Shown here: positions 17,267 to 24,405 of the stretch, piece by piece
Layout of the letters: the number at the start of each line of letters is the position of its first letter
Numbering within the stretch: the stretch's first letter is position 1
Source: Lactiplantibacillus modestisalitolerans
Lineage (GTDB): Bacteria > Bacillota > Bacilli > Lactobacillales > Lactobacillaceae
NCBI RefSeq assembly: GCF_005405425.1
Contig: NZ_BJEA01000012.1
Location: forward strand, 62,001-126,000
Length of the DNA stretch: 64,000 nucleotides
Reading direction: 5' to 3'
Position numbers and translations under genes: made by a program
The notes under the pieces: model-generated
Databases searched by the model: none
What the model saw: only the letters and a program-made list of their open reading frames with translations
What the model was told of the DNA's origin: nothing

Positions 17267-17717
17267 TGAATGGTTCCTCCTAAGCAATTCAGACTTGTCT
17301 TCTCTTTCACAAGTCTTATTATAATCATCTCTTCACAAATGTAAACAGGCAGTTGTTAAATGTAAATTTAATTAATATTTAGCTGATAATGCCGGCTTAA
17401 TCGTCTTAATAGGTGTAAATAACTGCAAGCGTTTCCAAATGGTGATTTTAGCTGACTAGTAATATAATTCACAAGTGGTCATCTAACGCTGACACTTAGG
17501 AAAAATTAACGTGGATATAATTTTTTTAATAAACACTAACAGACCTATCAACGGCAATGAAAAGGCTTACATCTAAAAAGCCGATGATTTCGGCAATTAA
17601 GCGGGTTAAGTTGCCTAATTAAATATCGCAAATCAGTTATCACTCATAAGTAAAGTGTGCTAAAATGAATGTGATTCAAAAATCGTATCTCTTAATTAAC
17701 CTAGGAGGGTTATTTTT
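17267..17717. promoter_or_regulatory. Divergent control region between aldehyde dehydrogenase and fba
   Basis: An AT-rich 451-bp region with two cre-like sequences: TGCAAGCGTTTCCA (17424-17437) and TGAAAAGGCTTACA (17558-17571). They match the cre consensus at 12 and 13 of 14 positions. The fba promoter is probably TTATCA (17637-17642) and TAAAAT (17661-17666) with an 18-bp spacer. No ORF is convincing here. Confidence 0.5.
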
Positions 17718-18581
17718 ATGTCATTTGTAAATGCTGTTGATATGACACGCGACGCATACAAGAACCATTACGCTATTGGTGCGTTCAACACGAACAACCT
17801 TGAATGGACTCGTTGCATCTTAAAGGGTGCGCAAGACACTAACACCCCTGTTATTATCCAAGTTTCAATGGGCGCTGCTAAGTACATGGGCGGTTACAAG
17901 CTCGTTAAGGACTTAGTTGCCGATGAAATGGAAAGCATGAACATTACTGTTCCTGTTGTAATGCACTTAGACCATGGTAACTACGAAGCTGCCAAGGAAT
18001 GTATCGAAGTTGGTTACTCATCAGTTATGTTTGATGGCCACGACTTACCATTTGCTGAAAACTTAGAAAAGACTAAGGAAATCGTTAAGTTGGCTCACGC
18101 TAAGGGCATCTCTGTTGAAGCCGAAGTTGGTTCAATCGGTGGTGAAGAAGACGGTATCATCGGTGAAGGTGAATTAGCATCTGTTGAAGAAGCTAAGACT
18201 TTAGCTGACACTGGTATCGACATCTTAGCTGCTGGGATTGGTAACATCCACGGTAAGTACCCAGAAAACTGGACTGGCTTACACTTCGATCGTTTACAAG
18301 AAATCTCAGACGCCGTTAAGATGCCATTGGTACTTCACGGTGGTTCTGGTATTCCTAAGGACCAAATCGTTAAAGCTGTTAAGGCTGGTATTAGCAAGGT
18401 TAACGTTAACACTGAAAACCAAATTGCCTTTGCTAACGCTACTCGTGCCTACATCGAATCTGGCGCAGACCAAATCGGTAAGGGCTACGACCCTCGTAAG
18501 TTATTAGCACCTGGTAAGAAGGCCATCGTTGACGTGATTACTTCACGGATCGGCTGGTTCGAAACTCCATCTGTTAAATAA
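17718..18581 (+). CDS. fba: Fructose-bisphosphate aldolase, class II
   Basis: Cleaves fructose-1,6-bisphosphate to dihydroxyacetone phosphate and glyceraldehyde-3-phosphate (zinc-dependent, glycolysis). It is 287 residues. Zinc and active-site motifs are VMHLDHGNYE (~residue 80), VEAEVGSIGGEEDG (~135), GNIHGKYP (~180), LVLHGGSGI (~208) and INVNTEN-like KVNVNTENQ. ATG 17718 follows AGGAGG by 9 nt. Codon choice (many GGT, AAG, TTA, ACT) is visibly more biased than in neighbours, as expected for a very highly expressed gene. A perfect terminator follows. Confidence 0.98.
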   Translation: MSFVNAVDMTRDAYKNHYAIGAFNTNNLEWTRCILKGAQDTNTPVIIQVSMGAAKYMGGYKLVKDLVADEMESMNITVPVVMHLDHGNYEAAKECIEVGYSSVMFDGHDLPFAENLEKTKEIVKLAHAKGISVEAEVGSIGGEEDGIIGEGELASVEEAKTLADTGIDILAAGIGNIHGKYPENWTGLHFDRLQEISDAVKMPLVLHGGSGIPKDQIVKAVKAGISKVNVNTENQIAFANATRAYIESGADQIGKGYDPRKLLAPGKKAIVDVITSRIGWFETPSVK

Positions 18582-18598
18582 TTGATTTTTGACTCAAC

Positions 18599-18630
18599 TA
18601 AAAGCCGACCCCGCGGGGTCGGCTTTTTTT
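18599..18630 (+). terminator. fba terminator
   Basis: AAAAGCCGACCC and GGGTCGGCTTTTTTT form a perfect stem with a 4-nt loop. Confidence 0.95.
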
Positions 18631-18637
18631 AGTGGAA

Positions 18638-18838
18638 TATATCAATTGGTGTTGAGATTGTCGCCAGCAGCGGGTGTAACCGGTTGGCTGGAACACTGCG
18701 GGCATCGATTTGAGCTCACGCAGAAAACCACTGCGCAATCTCAAATTCGAGCCTTATTCTAAGCCGGAAGCAACCCACTTCCGACTAAGAATAATTTCGC
18801 AGTTGAGCCATGGTTACACCCGCTACTGGCTAGATTTG
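18638..18838. repeat. Family F2 structured element, long copy
   Basis: The outer arms at 18663-18681 and 18812-18830 pair over 19 positions with one mismatch. Inside come TGGAAC (18689-18694), a 6-bp helix ACTGCG/CGCAGT (18695-18700 with 18798-18803) and TGAGCC (18804-18809). They enclose two hairpins: 18705-18749 (loop AAAACCA) and 18754-18794 (loop CAACCCA). It lies between fba and the GPH symporter and has no ORF. The rest of the gap to 19061 shows nothing recognisable. Confidence 0.75.
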
Positions 18839-19061
18839 CCTGAATACAAGGTTACGCGGTGTATTTCAGTCAGTTTCAATTGATGAGGCTGGCTCTGCGG
18901 AACGTTTACTAAACTAAGCGCAAATTTACCCACTATTCTGGCAGTTACAGTGAATTTATTAAAAATTCAACTGACTAGCTTTTAGTAGATCAACATTACA
19001 TATCAAAGCATTTTTTTAAGTGGCTATGCAATTGATAAATCGTGATTTCTAGTGCTACTAC

Positions 19062-20369
19062 CTAAATTTGCGTTAACCGCCGTTCATCATAGAAGCTTAA
19101 AACGATAAACATCAAAATGTATAAGAATAGCGGAATCCAGGCGTAGTTTAAGGTGATCATGTGTTGGGTCGCTAAATTTTGAGTCTGGTTGGCGACGTAG
19201 CCGGATAGATGGAACAGTCCGGCGGTCACCAAACCGCCCAAGCCTAAGCCAACGTTAACCCCGAAGTCGTTGGTGGAAGCCAGAATACCCTCCGCCTGAA
19301 TACCGAGGGCGGTGCCGTAGCGAATCGTGTCGGCAATCATAATTGAAACGAGACCGACAATTAAGCCGTTACCGATTGAATTGATAAGGGTGCCACCGAA
19401 AACTAAGCCTAACTGGTTTAGCGTAGTGCCGAGGCCTAGAATAACCTGGCCCACGATGGCGGTAGCGATTCCCGTGAGCATGGTTTTCTTTTTACCGTGG
19501 GATTTGGCTAGCCGGACAATCAGAATGACCCCAATGAGCGACGTAAACGTAAAGCCATTAACGACTGGCACGAGGTCTTCGCGTTGTAATAAGTACTTAA
19601 AGTAGTAAATCGTAGTTTGGTTCTTAATGGCAATCGTCAGCCAGTACAAAAGAATCACGATGGACAGAATGAACCACGGTTGGTTTTGTTTTAACATTCC
19701 CCAAACCGCACCCAGTGATTGGTGCGGTTTTTCGGGTTGGCTAAAACGTTCCTTTACTTGGAAAAAAGTGTTTAAAATTAAGATTAATGAAATAACGCTA
19801 AACAAAACGATGGTCAGTAAAAATCCTTGGCGTTGGTCACCACGCCCGAAAAACGCGACGAGCGGTAAGGTGAAGACGGCAACGATGATTTGTACACCAC
19901 TCCCGCAGAATTGCCGGATAACTCCCAGTAAGGTTAGTTCCTGATCATTTTGTGACAAGGCCGGCAAAATGGACGTAATCGGCAGGTTGACGGCCGTGTA
20001 GAAAAAGCCGAGCCCTAAGTAGGTAACGTAAGCCCAGATCAGCTTACCAGTAGCGTCGAAGTCGGGCGTTACGAAGGTTAGGACCGCAAATAGCGCGTAG
20101 GGGAGGGCGTACCAGAGAAAGAATGGCCGACTCTTCCCAAACCGCGAGTGGGTGTGGTCAATCATCACCCCAAGAATCAAACTTTCAACAACGTCCGCAA
20201 TCCGGGCGACGATGAATAGAAGCGCGGCGGCGCTGGCGGACAGGCCGTAAACGTCGGTGTAGAAAAAGAGTAAGTACGTGGTCATCATTTGAAAGACCAG
20301 GTTATCCGCGGCATCACTTAGGCCGTAGCTAATTCGCTCGGGCCAGGCGGTTTGCCAAGGTTGTTTCAA
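19062..20369 (-). CDS. GPH-family sugar:cation symporter (MelB-like MFS)
   Basis: Predicted glycoside or pentoside symporter, 435 residues, twelve transmembrane segments. The N-terminus has ERISYGLSDAADN and YLLFFYTDVYGL, followed by the GPH hallmark region IADVVESLILGVMIDHTHSRFGKSRP. There is no C-terminal EIIA domain. I prefer TTG 20369, 8 nt after GAGG; the GTG at 20378 overlaps that ribosome site. An AraC regulator follows 94 bp upstream in the same orientation, suggesting substrate-induced expression. The sugar cannot be predicted. Confidence 0.88.
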   Translation of the reverse strand: MKQPWQTAWPERISYGLSDAADNLVFQMMTTYLLFFYTDVYGLSASAAALLFIVARIADVVESLILGVMIDHTHSRFGKSRPFFLWYALPYALFAVLTFVTPDFDATGKLIWAYVTYLGLGFFYTAVNLPITSILPALSQNDQELTLLGVIRQFCGSGVQIIVAVFTLPLVAFFGRGDQRQGFLLTIVLFSVISLILILNTFFQVKERFSQPEKPHQSLGAVWGMLKQNQPWFILSIVILLYWLTIAIKNQTTIYYFKYLLQREDLVPVVNGFTFTSLIGVILIVRLAKSHGKKKTMLTGIATAIVGQVILGLGTTLNQLGLVFGGTLINSIGNGLIVGLVSIMIADTIRYGTALGIQAEGILASTNDFGVNVGLGLGGLVTAGLFHLSGYVANQTQNLATQHMITLNYAWIPLFLYILMFIVLSFYDERRLTQI

Positions 20370-20463
20370 CGTTATCACCTCGAAAAAGTTTTAGACGACT
20401 TAATTTTACACTAATTAAGCTAATGTTAATAATAATTGACATGAACGCGGTGAAAAAGGGCGC

Positions 20464-21327
20464 TCAGACGCACCCCTGATCAATGTGCGGATGGTGAGCA
20501 GCGGTCTGCCGGTAAGCGGTTGGGCTAAGACCCTTCCAGGCTTGAAAGTTCCGGTTGAAAGTTTTGCGACTGGAAAAGCCACAGCGTAACGCAATCACTT
20601 CAACGGGTTGGTCGCTCGCTAACAGTAGCTGGTCAGCGCGCATTAGGCGTACCCGCCGGATGTAGCGGTTCACGGAGACTTGTAGGCTGGCTTTGAATTG
20701 TTGGTGGAGGGTGGTTAGCGACACGTGAAATTCGGTGGCTAAACTTTGGCCACTCAACGGTTCGGCGTAGCGCTGGTTGATGGCGGTCATCACGTTATTG
20801 ACCAGTGATTGGTTGGCAGTCACGACGGTCGTAGCGGCCGCGTTAGTGGTAAACGCCGTTCCCAGTAAGACAATTGCGGCATAGAAGTGGCTTAAAACCG
20901 TTAGACGGCGTAAATCGTCGGGGGCGGTTTGGAGGCCCTTTTGAATGGCCAGCAGGTGGTCAATTAGTTGGACTCTGGCGGCGGACTGTCCCGGGGCGTT
21001 TAAATCAAGATGCCAGTGAGTGCTGGCGGAGACCGCCTGCGTTAGCCAAGCGTCGTCAATAATCAGGCCGAACTCGTTCCAGCGGACTTGTTCGGCGCCA
21101 CGAGCACTGTGGATGATTCGACGGTTAACCGCCCAGACGTCGCCGGGGTGGTAAGTGTGTGGATGGCCATCCGTGACGAAGGTGAGGGCTTCACCGGCCA
21201 CTAAGTAGTTGAGCTCGATACCTTGATGCCAGTGAGGCTGAACGGTGATCGTCGTTAGTGGGTCGTGTTGATAAAATTTAAAGGGCAGGCGTGGTAAAAC
21301 GGCCACCGGTTCGTGAACAATTGTCAT
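20464..21327 (-). CDS. AraC-family transcription regulator with N-terminal cupin
   Basis: A 287-residue regulator. Residues ~10-100 form the cupin sensing domain (HWHQGIELNYLVAGEA, HTYHPGDVWAVNRR). The C-terminal ~100 residues hold two HTH motifs (LATEFHVSLTTLHQQFK and VEVIALRCGFSSRKTFNRNF, then FQAWKGLSPTAYR). ATG 21327 follows GAGG by 7 nt. It probably activates the adjacent GPH symporter gene in response to a sugar. Confidence 0.92.
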   Translation of the reverse strand: MTIVHEPVAVLPRLPFKFYQHDPLTTITVQPHWHQGIELNYLVAGEALTFVTDGHPHTYHPGDVWAVNRRIIHSARGAEQVRWNEFGLIIDDAWLTQAVSASTHWHLDLNAPGQSAARVQLIDHLLAIQKGLQTAPDDLRRLTVLSHFYAAIVLLGTAFTTNAAATTVVTANQSLVNNVMTAINQRYAEPLSGQSLATEFHVSLTTLHQQFKASLQVSVNRYIRRVRLMRADQLLLASDQPVEVIALRCGFSSRKTFNRNFQAWKGLSPTAYRQTAAHHPHIDQGCV

Positions 21328-21346
21328 TAAGTAACCTCATTTTATT

Positions 21347-21390
21347 TCGAATTGTGCGGCTGCGTGATTCGAATTGTGCGGCTGCGTGAT
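21347..21390. repeat. 22-bp perfect tandem duplication
   Basis: Two identical 22-bp units, 21347-21368 and 21369-21390, each TCGAATTG-TGCGGCTGCGTGAT. They lie just upstream of the AraC start and between two divergent genes. A GACACGCACGGACGCAC stretch follows. It may hold regulator sites or be a replication-slippage product. Confidence 0.85.
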
Positions 21391-21495
21391 TAGGACACGC
21401 ACGGACGCACAATCCGTGGTATATTGGATGATAAATAACTGAAAGCGGTTTAGATTCATTGTAACCGTCTTTGGGGACGAAGGGAACTCAAGCGT

Positions 21496-22314
21496 ATGTC
21501 AATCAAACTAATTGCAATCGACGTTGATCAGACGTTGTTGAATTCGAACGGCCAAGTCTTACCTAGCACGGTGAAGGCGGTTCAAGCCGCGTTAGCCGCT
21601 AATATCAAGGTCGTCCTTTGTAGCGGTCGGCCGCTAGCCGGGGTTCGCCCCTACTTGACTCAGCTGGGAATTAGTGGCGCCGACCAGTACGTCATTACGT
21701 TTAACGGTGCGGTTACGGAAAGTGTCGCGGGCACCATTTTAGCGCAATCGTTAATTAATAATCCACTGTACCGGGAACTCACCGCCTTTTCGAAGGCGCA
21801 ACGCGTGCCGCTCAACGTCCTAGATTGGCAGAGCGTAATCTATACGGCGGATCGCGACGTAAACTGGGTGATGGTTCAGCAAGCTTGGGAAAACCACGCC
21901 GGACTATTGATTCGGGAGCCGGACGAGTTACCGACCGATTTTCAAATTGCGAAGGCGGTCTTTACCGGTGAGGGCGCCCAACTAGACGCGGCAGAACCCC
22001 GCATCCGGGCTAGCTTTGGTAACGACCTGTACATTGTTCGCGCCTCGACACATTTTCTTGAGATTATGAACGCGCGGGTCAATAAGGGCCAGGCATTGGC
22101 CGACTTAGCGCACCACTTGGGGTTCGCGCCTGAGGACGTTTTAGCGATTGGTGATGAACAAAACGACCTGCCAATGTTTAAAGTGGCCGGAACCGCAATC
22201 GCCATGGGTAACGGCGGCGCGGCAGCTAAACGGGCGGCCGATGCGGTTACTGGGACCAACGACGCTGACGGGGTGGCGCAAGCCATTGAAAAGTGGGCGC
22301 TGCAAGCTAACTAA
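21496..22314 (+). CDS. Cof-type HAD-superfamily phosphatase
   Basis: A 272-residue sugar-phosphate or nucleotide phosphatase of the Cof/YidA type. Motif I is AIDVDQTLL (nucleophile and acid/base Asp), motif II is VLCSGRPLAG, and motifs III/IV are INKGQAL-like VNKGQAL and VLAIGDEQNDLPMF. The cap domain lies between residues ~85 and 190 (C2 type). ATG 21496 has AAGGGA 10 nt upstream. It stands alone and ends at a strong terminator. The substrate is unknown; these enzymes are broad. Confidence 0.92.
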   Translation: MSIKLIAIDVDQTLLNSNGQVLPSTVKAVQAALAANIKVVLCSGRPLAGVRPYLTQLGISGADQYVITFNGAVTESVAGTILAQSLINNPLYRELTAFSKAQRVPLNVLDWQSVIYTADRDVNWVMVQQAWENHAGLLIREPDELPTDFQIAKAVFTGEGAQLDAAEPRIRASFGNDLYIVRASTHFLEIMNARVNKGQALADLAHHLGFAPEDVLAIGDEQNDLPMFKVAGTAIAMGNGGAAAKRAADAVTGTNDADGVAQAIEKWALQAN

Positions 22315-22339
22315 GTAACGCCAGTATGACTTAAAAACC

Positions 22340-22386
22340 AAAAGCAGTGCGACGATGACAAAAGTCACGGTCGCACTGCTTTTTAA
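22340..22386. terminator. Bidirectional terminator between HAD phosphatase and SPFH genes
   Basis: AAAGCAGTGCGAC pairs with GTCGCACTGCTTT around an inner GAC/GTC; TTTTT follows on the plus strand. Confidence 0.85.
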
Positions 22387-22394
22387 ATAATTAT

Positions 22395-23303
22395 TTAATT
22401 CGATTTGGGTGCGGTTGTACCTAGCTTGGTGAGGGCTGGAATTAAGCCCAAACTATCGAGCGTTTGGTTTGGTAAAACAACCGTGTTGGCTTGGCCGTCT
22501 GCAAGCGCCTTAACGGCTTCCGTATTTTGAAAAATGAAGTAATTTTCGGACGACTGGCTCAGCGCCGTGTTTAAGGTCTGGGTGCGGTAAGCGTCGGCAT
22601 CCGCCTCCGTTTTAACGGCCGTGGCCTTCGCCTTAGCACTATTAACGAGGGCCTCGTTTTGCGCCTTGTTCGTCGCTAGCAGGGCGCGGTTATTGGCTTC
22701 GTTTTCCAAGGTGATTGACTTACTTTTCCCCTCGGCGGTCGCAATGGTTGCGTCCCGTTCCCGGGTAGCTTGTAAGAGGCGGTTCATGGACGCCTGAATG
22801 TCAGCGGACGGATTAACCGAATCGATGTTGACCCGGTCAACGTTTAACCCGTAGCCGGCCGTCACGGAAGAGATTTCCTTGAAGAGGGCCGCGTTGATGA
22901 CCTGCGTTCCGTTAAGTACTTCGTTCAATTCCTTATTCCCAATAATGCCCCGTAAGGAAGCCCGGGTATCTTGAATCATACTCCGGACGGAATCTTCGTT
23001 TTTGAAAACAAAATCTTCAATGTTGGTCACGTGGTATTTGAGTGAAATCTTGACCGAAATTTCGGCGTTATCTTTAGTGATAACGACTTGTTGGTCCAGA
23101 TCAACTGGCGTTTGGGCGGTGTTGACTAGAATGACGTGCGAGATGAACGGTTTGATGAAGTGTAGCCCTGATCCAAGCACCCCGTCAAATTTCCCTAACG
23201 TTAAAACAACGCCCTGATTGGGTTGGGTGATGATTCGGATGGATGCGAATAGCACTAAAATGATGAATAAAACGATGAATACACTAATAATGATACTAAG
23301 CAT
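22395..23303 (-). CDS. SPFH/Band 7 (stomatin-prohibitin) membrane protein
   Basis: A 302-residue membrane scaffold protein. One N-terminal helix (residues ~3-25) is followed by the SPFH domain (ITQPNQGVVLTLGKFDGVL, GYGLNVDRVNIDSVNPSADI) and a charged coiled coil (~residues 180-250, rich in Ala, Glu, Lys). The C-terminal segment NYFIFQNTEAVKALADGQ is typical of slipin/YbbK types. ATG 23303 follows AGGGGGGAG by 7 nt. It is preceded by a small NfeD-like gene after 15 nt, the usual partner of slipins. Confidence 0.9.
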   Translation of the reverse strand: MLSIIISVFIVLFIILVLFASIRIITQPNQGVVLTLGKFDGVLGSGLHFIKPFISHVILVNTAQTPVDLDQQVVITKDNAEISVKISLKYHVTNIEDFVFKNEDSVRSMIQDTRASLRGIIGNKELNEVLNGTQVINAALFKEISSVTAGYGLNVDRVNIDSVNPSADIQASMNRLLQATRERDATIATAEGKSKSITLENEANNRALLATNKAQNEALVNSAKAKATAVKTEADADAYRTQTLNTALSQSSENYFIFQNTEAVKALADGQANTVVLPNQTLDSLGLIPALTKLGTTAPKSN

Positions 23304-23318
23304 AGCTTGACTCCCCCC

Positions 23319-23519
23319 TTAAGCTGGTCCCCCAACTTTTTTCACGCTTAAACCGTGGGCGGTTGCCGCGGTAATTTCGACGGTATCCCCCACAGTTAGC
23401 GGGACTTCGGCCTGCAGGTGATAAAAGATACCATAAAATTGAACCCCGTCCGTTAAATCAGTTGTTTGAAGCTTGAATTGGCGGCCAATTAAACGTTGAT
23501 CTAAATAGCCTTCTTGCAT
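23319..23519 (-). CDS. Small NfeD-like OB-fold protein (66 aa)
   Basis: The sequence LIGRQFKLQTTDLTDGVQFY, then VPLTVGDTVEITAATAHGL and SVKKV, resembles the C-terminal OB-fold of NfeD proteins without any membrane part. NfeD genes usually sit in an operon with SPFH genes, as here (15-nt gap). The ATG at 23519 follows AAGGGGG. The assignment rests on context plus a weak pattern, so it is moderate. Confidence 0.6.
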   Translation of the reverse strand: MQEGYLDQRLIGRQFKLQTTDLTDGVQFYGIFYHLQAEVPLTVGDTVEITAATAHGLSVKKVGGPA

Positions 23520-23578
23520 GTGGAAGCCCCCTTTGTCTGCGTTACTTAAATTATATGCTGTTTGGTTAGGGATTGGTA

Positions 23579-23957
23579 GGGGGAAATGTGTGGGGACGAG
23601 CTGGGCCTGCGGTTAGCTACGTCGCCAGCATCATGCCAAGCTCGCGTTACTGCAGGATAGTCGAAACGTGTTCAGCCAAGCTGACGCCTGCGCCTACTAC
23701 GCTAAGGACACGATACCAAAGCCCGGCATCATGCCAAGCCCGTGTTACTGCAAGCTAGTCGAAACGTGTTCAGTCGAGCAGGTCCTGCGGTTAGCTACGC
23801 CACCAGCATCATGCCAAGTTCGCGTTACTGCAAGCTAGTCGAAACGTGTTCAGCCAAGCTGCCCTCTGCGCTTGCTACGCTAAGGCGCCATCGCATAACC
23901 CGCGATAACGCCTTAGCTAGGCAATGCTCAAGGGCAACCCGCTTGGCTTCACACTCT
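23579..23957 (-). repeat. Family R repeat array, about four mosaic units, minus orientation
   Basis: GAAACGTGTTC boxes recur at about 23662, 23760 and 23846 and divide the region into units of about 85-120 bp. Units mix the two inner-arm types, and the central ones are shortened and share the run GCATCATGCCAAG. On the minus strand the array begins AGAGTGTGAAG about 5 nt after the terminator of the candidate small RNA. Confidence 0.85.
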
Positions 23958-23961
23958 GCAC

Positions 23962-23991
23962 AAAAAAACCTCCGTACAATATACGAAGGTC
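23962..23991 (-). terminator. Terminator of the candidate small RNA
   Basis: On the minus strand ACCTTCGTA pairs with TACGGAGGT and is followed by TTTTTTTG. Confidence 0.8.
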
Positions 23992-24193
23992 AAAAGGAGT
24001 AGGTCAACATATGACGGGGAATCATATGTTGAGACTTGGTGGGTGTTTATTCATATAAGCGGGGGGACGTTCACATGCCACCCACCAAGCTGTCAAAGCA
24101 TCTGCCTTGACTGATTTCATTACTTTGGAGGAGTAAATGAAAAGAATGTTAATTATTATCTAGCAATCTCGGAGGGGGATCCTTGATTGCTAT
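23962..24193 (-). ncRNA. Candidate small RNA with C-rich hairpin loops
   Basis: On the minus strand an extended -10 box (TGATATTAT, 24208-24200) precedes about 230 nt with no convincing ORF, ended by a hairpin with seven T residues (23990-23962). Predicted hairpins in transcript order: 24191-24162 (loop with CCCCCTCC), 24136-24120 (loop CCTCCAA), 24111-24092, 24089-24035 (11-bp stem, loop with CCCCCC) and 24031-24005 (10-bp perfect stem, loop TTCCCCG). C-rich loops are the seed type that binds Shine-Dalgarno sequences in staphylococcal and bacillar small RNAs. Expression is inferred, not shown. Confidence 0.6.
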
Positions 24194-24199
24194 GGTTAT

Positions 24200-24208
24200 A
24201 TAATATCA
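24200..24208 (-). promoter_or_regulatory. Extended -10 promoter of the candidate small RNA
   Basis: TGATATTAT on the minus strand matches TGnTATAAT with one mismatch. No good -35 box is seen at 17 bp, as is common for extended -10 promoters. Confidence 0.5.
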
Positions 24209-24405
24209 GCAAAATGTGAAGAAAGTGTGGCGATGGTCTTTCAAAATTAAGAATTCTTAGTTTTGAGATTAAAATACTTGTTTTGCGGTGGCGTACAAAT
24301 CATTTTTTTAAATGAATTGAGTAATTTTGGGCCGTAACTGGTATTTTTAGCCACAGCGCGTATCATGAGAAGTATAACTGATGCTATTTTATTGGAGATG
24401 TTTAG

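Noticed and set aside
23579-23957. Repeat array as a CRISPR
   Set aside because: Units are about 85-120 bp, themselves palindromic and mosaic, with no spacers of uniform length and no cas genes.
23573-24002. Two plus-strand open frames that share residues (SYVAS/TSIMPSSRYC)
   Set aside because: They are the same repeat translated twice; no ribosome site.
24011-24203. Plus-strand mini-ORFs (15, 10, 8 and 3 codons) each after a G-rich ribosome-site-like sequence, opposite the candidate small RNA
   Set aside because: The G-rich tracts are the complements of the C-rich loops and sit in hairpins. The terminator and promoter read on the minus strand. No conserved peptide can be shown from one sequence, so I do not list them as genes.
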